Assembly: GCA_902783395.1 (NCBI GenBank)
Contig: CACZRA010000289.1
Coordinates: 1 to 7,641, forward strand
DNA: 7,641 nt
Direction of reading: 5' to 3'
DNA from: an uncultured Lachnospiraceae bacterium
GTDB taxonomy: Bacteria > Bacillota > Clostridia > Lachnospirales > Lachnospiraceae
Position 1 is the stretch's first letter; every line of letters begins with the position of its first letter. Below the pieces are notes generated by a model, which saw nothing but the letters and a program-made list of their open reading frames with translations, was not told the origin of the DNA and did not search any database. Of the stretch, positions 1 through 5,520 are shown one piece after another. Both the position numbers and the translations under genes were made by a program.

Positions 1-2222
1 AGGTACGGCGCTCCGATATCATCATCGTGATCTGTCTGCTTATATCATATGCTTTTTTCTTCGGGAGCACAGTCTTCGACATGGAGGTCCCGATCCTGCT
101 GTTTTCGCCGATAACTGCATTTCTGTCGGGACTGCTCATACTGAAGTGTCTTGACAGGATGGGAGACTACAGGCTGCCTTCACTGCTCCTTGCACTTGGA
201 ATATTCATGTGGTGCACGGCGGACCTTCTGAACTTTATCAATACCCTTTATACCCATAATGAGTTTATAGATATACTCATTACCATGATATTCCTTCTGC
301 CGAATTATTTCTTCGGAGTCTCTGTTGCGGTGTATTTCTTCCAGAAGCTTAAGGGAAGGGAGTTTTATCAGTTTCTGATCAACTCTTTTATCCTTACGGT
401 AGTGGGCTTCGTGGGTTTCGTTAAGGTTCTGCAGTATCTGGGATCCTTCGGTACGCTTAAAGAATTCGAGCTGGTAAGGATTTATCTTTATTTCTTTATC
501 AATCTGTATATCATTATCATGGTGGTGCATATGGTATATATGATCGTGGCCGGAAGCAGGCTCAAGGGAACGAATACCATGATTCTCGGTATCATAGGAT
601 ATATACTGCTTGATATCCCCTACACGTATCAGCAGGCGATAGGCAATGATCCCGAGAACAACTACCAGAATCTTGCCTATATGCTCTGTATGATGCTCAT
701 GGCGCACGGTATATTCCATCAGATACGGCATCATCATAATTTTTCTTTAAAGACCTACAGATATACAGAGAAGTCTGCCAGACGCACAACGATCACGGTA
801 ATATCCGGGATAGCGATAAGCGTTGTGCTGATGGTTTCCGGGTTCCTTTCAAAAAACGAATTCTTCTATCTCCTCATAGCCTGGATGGCATACTGGATAA
901 TGACCTCTACCCTCCGGAACGGAGCGTTAAATGAACAGCTGCTCAAGCAGCAGGATCTGCTTACAGGACTGTATAACCGCAGATACTGTTCGACGGTAAT
1001 GGATGAGACGGTTCAGCTCTCAAGAGAGAACGGTGAACGTTTTGCTGTATTCTGCATAGACCTGAACAGCTTCAAGCCCATTAACGATACCTACGGGCAC
1101 GAAATGGGAGATCAGGTCCTGAAGGAATTCGGCAGCAGGATGCTCGCCCTTCCCGCTGATCACATATCCTTCAGAACCGGCGGAGACGAATTTCTCATGG
1201 TAAAAAAGAATATAAAAGATGACGCGGATATTGATGAAACAGCATCAAGGATACAGAAACTCTTTAATACTCCGGTGAAGATCGAAACGTATGTATTCCA
1301 TCTTTCGGGAAGTATAGGCGTATCGGTGTTTCCCAATGATTCCGAGGATACGGATGTTCTCATGCGCTATGCGGATGCTGCGATGTACTCGATAAAGCAC
1401 AGCGGCCAAAAGGATGGATATAAGAAATTTGACAGAAGCCTTGTAGAGCATGTGGAGAGGCATAAGTATCTTGAGAACAGGCTGAAGAATGCCGATCCGG
1501 AGAAAGATTTTTCGCTGTATTACCAGCCGCGTTTCAGTGCCGGAACCGGTGTTCTGGCCGGAGTGGAGGTCTTTCCGAGGCTTAAGGGCGATGACAGCTA
1601 TACTGCATCACAGCTGCTGCCGATAGCCGAGAAGGTGGGACTCATGAACTCCTTAAGCCGCTGGATAGCGGGGACCGCCATAAGACAGCTTTCTGAGTGG
1701 AATGAAGGGCGGGACAGATTGCTTTACATTTCATTGAATCTGTCGCCCCTGCAGCTTTTAGACCGGGACCTTGTGGAATATCTCAGGGATCTTGTCTCGG
1801 AACAGAAACTTGATCCCGGTCTGATTCATCTTGATGTGGGTAATGATGTTATAATGGGGAACTCGGGGACCACCAAGGAAGCCCTTCAGTTTTTGAGCGG
1901 CTGTGGTTTTACCCTTGCGCTCAATGACTTCGGCGGAGATGATATCAATCTTCAGCATATCCTTGACTGCGGTTTTTCTTCAATCCACCTTTCGCCGTCT
2001 CTTATTCATCGTGCGGATACCGATCCTGATGCCGGGACCTTGATCAGTGCTGTCATAGCCCTGGCGGATTCTCTCGGGGTCACCTCTTCAGCCGTGGGAA
2101 TAGAAACTGCCGCTCAGGAGAAGAAATTAAAGGAAATGGGAGTCAGTTCCCTTCAGGGATTTTATTACAGCAGACCTCAGGAAAGCGAAGCCTTTGAAAA
2201 GAGCTTTCTTGTGCGTCCGTAA
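1..2222 (+). CDS. Membrane-anchored GGDEF-EAL protein, 5' end missing; probable diguanylate cyclase with degenerate EAL domain
   Basis: Predicted to make cyclic di-GMP from two GTP at the cytoplasmic face of the membrane. The frame is open to the left edge, and the bases before the GTG at 27 encode hydrophobic residues (DIIIV) continuing the first membrane helix. The true start is therefore probably upstream, and GTG 27 is only the first possible start inside the window. Numbered from that GTG (731 residues): about 8-10 membrane helices fill residues 1-294, a linker helix follows, and the GGDEF domain spans about 308-468. It has the DLLTGLYNRR entry, D345, N353/D354, GH 357-358 and an intact GGDEF at 385-389. 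The inhibitory I-site (RxxD five residues before GGDEF) is absent; the residues there are PADH. The EAL domain (about 480-725) keeps E514, N571, D634 and Q710, but has N633 for the first Asp of DDFG, H654 for the catalytic Lys, V690 for the Glu of AEGVE, and LDVGND where the family has LExTES. Phosphodiesterase activity is therefore unlikely. No clear terminator follows. Confidence 0.9.
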   Translation, partial: VRRSDIIIVICLLISYAFFFGSTVFDMEVPILLFSPITAFLSGLLILKCLDRMGDYRLPSLLLALGIFMWCTADLLNFINTLYTHNEFIDILITMIFLLPNYFFGVSVAVYFFQKLKGREFYQFLINSFILTVVGFVGFVKVLQYLGSFGTLKEFELVRIYLYFFINLYIIIMVVHMVYMIVAGSRLKGTNTMILGIIGYILLDIPYTYQQAIGNDPENNYQNLAYMLCMMLMAHGIFHQIRHHHNFSLKTYRYTEKSARRTTITVISGIAISVVLMVSGFLSKNEFFYLLIAWMAYWIMTSTLRNGALNEQLLKQQDLLTGLYNRRYCSTVMDETVQLSRENGERFAVFCIDLNSFKPINDTYGHEMGDQVLKEFGSRMLALPADHISFRTGGDEFLMVKKNIKDDADIDETASRIQKLFNTPVKIETYVFHLSGSIGVSVFPNDSEDTDVLMRYADAAMYSIKHSGQKDGYKKFDRSLVEHVERHKYLENRLKNADPEKDFSLYYQPRFSAGTGVLAGVEVFPRLKGDDSYTASQLLPIAEKVGLMNSLSRWIAGTAIRQLSEWNEGRDRLLYISLNLSPLQLLDRDLVEYLRDLVSEQKLDPGLIHLDVGNDVIMGNSGTTKEALQFLSGCGFTLALNDFGGDDINLQHILDCGFSSIHLSPSLIHRADTDPDAGTLISAVIALADSLGVTSSAVGIETAAQEKKLKEMGVSSLQGFYYSRPQESEAFEKSFLVRP

Positions 2223-2224
2223 AC

Positions 2225-2253
2225 TTAACACGAGACCGGATATGTGCTAATAT
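2225..2253 (+). promoter_or_regulatory. Sigma-A-type promoter with extended -10, upstream of the polysaccharide operon
   Basis: TTAACA (2225-2230) is followed by a 17-base spacer and TAATAT (2248-2253). A TG lies one base upstream of the -10 (2245-2246), giving TGCTAATAT. The hexamers each differ from consensus at one or two positions and the spacing is ideal. Transcription should start near 2260, leaving a leader of about 48 bases before the first ATG at 2308. It lies only 2 bases after the stop of the GGDEF-EAL gene, so it would start the polysaccharide operon independently. An imperfect inverted repeat overlaps it: TTAA-CA-CGAG at 2225-2234 against CTCGTTAA at 2260-2267. This could be an operator, but it may be chance. 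Confidence 0.6.
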
Positions 2254-2307
2254 TAATTACTCGTTAACAGAACGTCAAATAGTGTTTCAATAAGGAGGAA
2301 CTTACTT

Positions 2308-2355
2308 ATGAACAATGAAATAAAAAACAGCGAATTCTATAAGAATCTTCCGTAA
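2308..2355 (+). CDS. 15-codon leader ORF, in frame with the next gene
   Basis: The ORF reads MNNEIKNSEFYKNLP and stops at TAA 2353-2355. Its ribosome binding site, AAGGAGG at 2292-2298 with nine bases to the ATG, is better than that of the next gene. The ATG is exactly 21 codons upstream of the ATG at 2371 and in the same frame. One TAA and five codons (RTAEL) separate them. It may be a true leader peptide that tunes translation of the downstream gene, the remnant of an N-terminal extension cut by a nonsense mutation, or the leftover start of a deleted gene. I do not recognise the peptide, and it shows no run of a single amino acid that would suggest classical attenuation. Confidence 0.4.
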   Translation: MNNEIKNSEFYKNLP

Positions 2356-2370
2356 AGGACAGCTGAACTG

Positions 2371-4008
2371 ATGAAAATACTGATAGTGATACCTGCCAGA
2401 GGCGGGTCAAAGAGGATACCGAGGAAGAATGTAAGGCTCATGAACGGCAAGCCGCTCATCCTTTATTCCATAGAAAACGCGCTGAGGCTGATGAAAAGCT
2501 TTGAAGCAGATATATGCGTGTCGACCGATGACGAGGAACTGGGGGGCATAGCGGAGAGCAAGGGAATTGAGATAATATGGCGTGACCAGACCCTTTCGGC
2601 GGATAATATAACACTTGATCCTGTTATCTATGACGCGGTAAAAAAGATGGAAAACCGCGGAAACGAACATTATGACATCGTGATAACGATGCAGGCCACT
2701 TCCCCGACGCTTCGGGCGCAGACCCTTATAAATGCCGTGGAGGCTTTTATTGATTCTGACTACGATACGATGATATCCTGCGTGAACAGGCCGCATCTGT
2801 CCTGGCGCAGGGAAAACGGAAAGATAGTAAAGAACTACGAAAAGAGGCTTAATTCCCAGGAGCTTCCGAGCAATTATCTGGAGACCGGAGCCTTTCTCAT
2901 CACCCGCAGAGGGTGCGTCACAGAGGATTCCCGCATAGGAGAGAATATAACGGTATATGAGACGGCCCAGAGAGAGGCCATAGACATCGATTCCGAGGAG
3001 GACTGGATCTCCGCGGAGTCGATCCTGCGCCGAAAGAGGATAGTACTCCGCTGCGTGGGAAGGCAGGAGCTCGGCATGGGGCATATCTACAGATGTCTTT
3101 CGATAGCGAACAAGCTTATCGGTCATGATATCCTGTTCATTGTCGATAAGGACAGTCATATAGGTATCGCAAAGCTGGAAGAGGCTTATTTCCCGTACAA
3201 GGTGATCGGAAACGACGATGAATATGAGAAGATCCTCAAGAACTACATGCCGGATGTCATAGTCAACGATGTGCTCGATACCGAGGAAAGTCTTATAAAG
3301 CTCGAAAGAAAGTATACGCCCCGTATCGTTAATTTCGAGGACATGGGACCGGGGGCGTGGTATGCGGATGCCGTCATCAACGCTCTCTATGAGAACAGGC
3401 CCAACAAGCCTTCAAACGTGTACGAGGGCTCGGATTACTATTTCATAAGAGATGAGTTCCTGATAGAGACTCCGAAGGAATTCTCATCCGAGTGCAGGAA
3501 TGTGATGATAATGTTCGGCGGAGCGGATCCCGCGAATCTTACGGGCAAGCTCTATGAGATCTGTCAGGTGCTGCATGCCAAGATGCCCCAGGTGGAGTTT
3601 CATTTTCTGACGGGCTTTGCTTATTCACACAAGGAGGAGATAAAGCCGATGCCGGAGCTCAATATTTTCGTGCATCATGACGCGAAGAGAGTTTCCGGGT
3701 ATATGAAGAAGGCGGATATGTGCATCACGAGCCAGGGAAGGACGATCTTCGAGCTGGCTTCCATGGGAGTCCCTGCCATAGTCCTTGCGCAGAATGAGAG
3801 AGAGGCAGAGCATGTTTTCGCCGGCATGGGGAACGGGTTTATCAATCTGGGCATAGGGGAGAGGGTTGATACGCTTACGATCATCAAGACTATAATGTGG
3901 CTTGCGGATATGCCGCATGTGAGGGCTGAGATGAGGGATCTGCAGCTTTCCAAGAAGTTTGAGAAGGGGCAGGAGAGAGTTATCAAGCTGCTCCTGGGAG
4001 AGAATTAA
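2371..4008 (+). CDS. Bifunctional CMP-nonulosonate synthetase / PseG-like UDP-sugar hydrolase (NeuA/PseF-PseG or SpsF-SpsG type fusion)
   Basis: 545 residues in two domains. Residues 1 to about 218 are an acylneuraminate cytidylyltransferase. They carry the CTP-binding motif IPARGGSKRIPRKN (7-20), STDDEE (51-56), QATSP (108-112) and the DIDSEEDW ending (205-212) typical of the family. Such enzymes couple CTP to sialic, legionaminic or pseudaminic acid. Residues from about 222 to the end resemble PseG/SpsG, a GT-B-like fold. GMGHIYR (235-241) contains H238, which aligns with the catalytic His of PseG; FGGADP is at 382-387; and SQGRTIFELASMGVPAIVLAQN (454-475) matches the C-terminal nucleotide-sugar site. 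PseG removes UDP from the sugar one step before the synthase that precedes CMP activation, so the fusion joins two non-consecutive steps. Family members are usually two separate proteins of about 230 and 300-350 residues. The ATG at 2371 fits the domain start; its binding site is weak (AAAGGA, 2354-2359, eleven bases). The exact sugar cannot be told from sequence. It heads the polysaccharide operon. Confidence 0.85.
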   Translation: MKILIVIPARGGSKRIPRKNVRLMNGKPLILYSIENALRLMKSFEADICVSTDDEELGGIAESKGIEIIWRDQTLSADNITLDPVIYDAVKKMENRGNEHYDIVITMQATSPTLRAQTLINAVEAFIDSDYDTMISCVNRPHLSWRRENGKIVKNYEKRLNSQELPSNYLETGAFLITRRGCVTEDSRIGENITVYETAQREAIDIDSEEDWISAESILRRKRIVLRCVGRQELGMGHIYRCLSIANKLIGHDILFIVDKDSHIGIAKLEEAYFPYKVIGNDDEYEKILKNYMPDVIVNDVLDTEESLIKLERKYTPRIVNFEDMGPGAWYADAVINALYENRPNKPSNVYEGSDYYFIRDEFLIETPKEFSSECRNVMIMFGGADPANLTGKLYEICQVLHAKMPQVEFHFLTGFAYSHKEEIKPMPELNIFVHHDAKRVSGYMKKADMCITSQGRTIFELASMGVPAIVLAQNEREAEHVFAGMGNGFINLGIGERVDTLTIIKTIMWLADMPHVRAEMRDLQLSKKFEKGQERVIKLLLGEN

Positions 4009-4024
4009 TAATTGGTTTTGGCTT

Positions 4025-4029
4025 GGGAG
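4025..4029 (+). promoter_or_regulatory. Ribosome binding site for the putative 69-residue ORF
   Basis: GGGAG lies seven bases before the ATG at 4037 and is the only well-placed Shine-Dalgarno sequence between 4009 and 4243. It supports 4037 as the start if the small ORF is translated. The glycosyltransferase ATG at 4243 has only a poor match of its own (AGGT, 4229-4232), so that gene may depend on ribosomes arriving from here. Confidence 0.4.
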
Positions 4030-4036
4030 TGTAAAT

Positions 4037-4246
4037 ATGTTTCATTCGGTCAGAGCCAACGCTCGGACGGCGGAACGTCCTGTGGACGTTTCGCGGGTGC
4101 GTTTTGATGTGCCATGCACATCAGCACCCCGGGGCGCCCCGGCATCAGACACGCATAGCGTATCTAAACGGGCACTGGAGCTCGCCGGGATAATATATTA
4201 TTCCGACGAGCTGAAAAAGATAAAATACAGGTATCATACAGAATGA
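4037..4246 (+). CDS. Possible small protein (69 residues) spanning a hairpin-rich element; hypothetical
   Basis: I do not recognise this protein. It would begin at ATG 4037 and end at TGA 4244-4246, which overlaps the ATG of the next glycosyltransferase as ATGA, the usual sign of translational coupling. The peptide has two unlike halves. Residues 1 to about 45 are rich in Arg, Ala, Pro and Ser (for example RANARTAERPVDVSRVRF) and are encoded by the five-hairpin element. Residues from about 46 (KRALELAGIIYYSDELKKIKYRYHTE) look like an ordinary protein C-terminus, with codon use like the neighbours (CTG, CTC, ATA, AAG, AGG). This suggests the tail of an older gene into which, or beside which, a G+C-rich element was placed in frame. 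It could also be a non-coding stretch that happens to stay open. No membrane segment or known motif is visible. Confidence 0.35.
   Translation: MFHSVRANARTAERPVDVSRVRFDVPCTSAPRGAPASDTHSVSKRALELAGIIYYSDELKKIKYRYHTE
4049..4164 (+). repeat. Compact array of five hairpins; candidate structured RNA or interspersed palindromic element
   Basis: Five inverted repeats follow one another with almost no spacer. (1) 4049-4056/4061-4068, loop CAAC, one A-G mismatch. (2) 4070-4080/4084-4094, an 11-pair stem with one G-T pair and loop TGT. (3) GGGTGC 4095-4100 with GCACCC 4124-4129, and TGATGTG 4105-4111 with CACATCA 4117-4123, with a GTTT bulge and loop CCATG. (4) The perfect palindrome CCGGGGCGCCCCGG, 4129-4142. 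(5) 4148-4154/4158-4164, loop ATA, one C-A mismatch. By hand count it is about 64% G+C, against about 29% for 4191-4242 just after it. No U-tract follows any stem on either strand, so these are not standard terminators. GGACG at 4065-4069 can also pair with CGTCC at 4076-4080, competing with hairpins 1 and 2. Only one copy is in this window, so its status as a dispersed repeat is inference. Confidence 0.6.
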
Positions 4247-5520
4247 AAGTTGCGATAATAAACACTGTCGTCGGGACGGGAAGCGTGGGGAGGATCGCCT
4301 GCGGAACGGCCGATGAGATAATGGAAAGCGGCGGAGAGGCCCTGCTCTGCAGAGGAAGGGGAGAGGCGGTTCCGGGATATGACAATTATCGCATCGGCAG
4401 CGATCCCGATATGGCGCTGCACGGTGTGCTGACCCGTATTACCGACAGACACGGCCTCTACAGCAGGGGCGCAACACGAAGGCTTATCCGCAGGCTCGAG
4501 GGATATGATCCCGATGTCATACAGCTGCATAATGTGCATGGATATTATGTAAACTACCCACTCCTGTTTGACTGGCTGAGATCCTGCAAAAAGCCCATTG
4601 TGTGGACTCTGCATGACTGCTGGGCTTTTACTGGGCATTGTGCGCATTTTGAGTACTGCGAATGTGATAAGTGGTGCCGGGACACGGGATGCTTTGACTG
4701 TCCCGAGAAGAATGAGTATCCGGCGTCATACATGAGGGATGCTTCCCAAAGCAATTTCAAACTGAAAAAAGAGCATTTCACGGGGATACCCGGCCTGCAT
4801 CTCGTGACTCCTTCCAATTGGCTTAAGGATGCGGTTTCACGTTCATTTCTTTCTGATTATCCCGTTAAGGTCATAAATACCGGCATAGATCTTGATATTT
4901 TCAGCCCCGGTGCAGGGGAGACAGCAGGAGCGGATCAGGGAAAGGGTGCCGCAGGGATCAGGGAAAGATACGGCATCGGCGGAAAGACCCTTCTGCTGGG
5001 AGTCGCGAATCCCTGGAGGGAGACCAAGGGGATGTATGATTTTGCGTCCCTGTATGACATGCTTGAAAAGGAGCATCCGGGAGAATACAGCGTTGCGATG
5101 ATAGGCCTGAGGCCTTCGCAGATGGAGAGACTTCCTGAGGGGATAATAAAGATCGTGCATACAGATTCGGTAAGGGAGCTGGCGGAGTGGTATTCAACGG
5201 CTGATTTTTATGTAAACCTAACCTACGGGGATACCTTTCCTACGACCAACATAGAGGCGATTGCATGCGGAACGCCCGTTATCACTTATAACGCGGGCGG
5301 AAGCGGGGAAATCGTGACGCCGGAGACGGGAGCAGTGGTCGGAAAGGGTGACATATCCGCCGTTGTAAAGGCTGTGTCTGAAATGTCCGCCGGTCCGGAT
5401 GATATCAAGAGGGCGGACGGAGGGCTTACCGGGACGGAGCGCGCCTGTGTCGAAAGGGCCGGAAACTACGCAAAGCGGGATAAGTATAAAGAGTATTATG
5501 AGCTTTATCAGACGATTTAA
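4243..5520 (+). CDS. GT4-type glycosyltransferase (group 1, GT-B fold)
   Basis: 425 residues, a normal length. It would transfer a sugar from a nucleotide sugar to the lipid-linked repeat unit at the cytoplasmic membrane face. The N-terminal start MKVAIINTVVGTGSVGRIA is the usual Gly-rich loop of the family. VIQLHNVHGYYVNYP (92-106) and WTLHDCWAFTGHCAHF (121-136) mark a subfamily common in capsule and EPS loci. The C-terminal donor site has LGVANPW (252-258) and D330-x7-E338 followed by ACGTPVITYNAGGSGE, which corresponds to the family EX7E motif with Asp for the first Glu. Six cysteines lie within 133-153 (C133, C139, C141, C145, C150, C153), possibly a metal site. A Gly/Ala-rich insert sits at about 222-238. 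Its start forms an ATGA overlap with the small ORF upstream. Donor and acceptor cannot be predicted. Confidence 0.9.
   Translation: MKVAIINTVVGTGSVGRIACGTADEIMESGGEALLCRGRGEAVPGYDNYRIGSDPDMALHGVLTRITDRHGLYSRGATRRLIRRLEGYDPDVIQLHNVHGYYVNYPLLFDWLRSCKKPIVWTLHDCWAFTGHCAHFEYCECDKWCRDTGCFDCPEKNEYPASYMRDASQSNFKLKKEHFTGIPGLHLVTPSNWLKDAVSRSFLSDYPVKVINTGIDLDIFSPGAGETAGADQGKGAAGIRERYGIGGKTLLLGVANPWRETKGMYDFASLYDMLEKEHPGEYSVAMIGLRPSQMERLPEGIIKIVHTDSVRELAEWYSTADFYVNLTYGDTFPTTNIEAIACGTPVITYNAGGSGEIVTPETGAVVGKGDISAVVKAVSEMSAGPDDIKRADGGLTGTERACVERAGNYAKRDKYKEYYELYQTI

Noticed and set aside
2223..2307. Terminator or riboswitch (including c-di-GMP type) in the gap after the GGDEF-EAL gene
   Set aside because: No stable G+C stem with a T-run, and the leader of about 48 bases is too short for a riboswitch aptamer.
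2407..3159. Long minus-strand open frame (250 codons)
   Set aside because: It lies wholly inside the fusion gene, has no recognisable domain, and reads as a shadow of a well-supported + strand gene.
3959..4036. Upstream extension of the 4037-4246 frame to a TTG at 3959
   Set aside because: It would overlap the end of the fusion gene by 50 bases in another frame and has no better start signal than ATG 4037 with its GGGAG site.
4070..4094. Intrinsic terminator after the fusion gene
   Set aside because: The stem is strong but no T-run follows it on either strand; the next bases are GGGTGC.
4190..4201. Perfect 12-base A+T palindrome ATAATATATTAT
   Set aside because: A palindrome of only A and T is easily produced by chance in A+T-rich DNA. 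It codes for ordinary residues (Ile, Ile, Tyr, Tyr) in the small ORF, and no -35 element is properly spaced for a promoter.
5399..5497. Longer form of the sugar transferase starting at 5399
   Set aside because: It would overlap the preceding glycosyltransferase by 122 bases. The extra 33 residues look like shadow sequence, and the 5498 start gives the normal family N-terminus.
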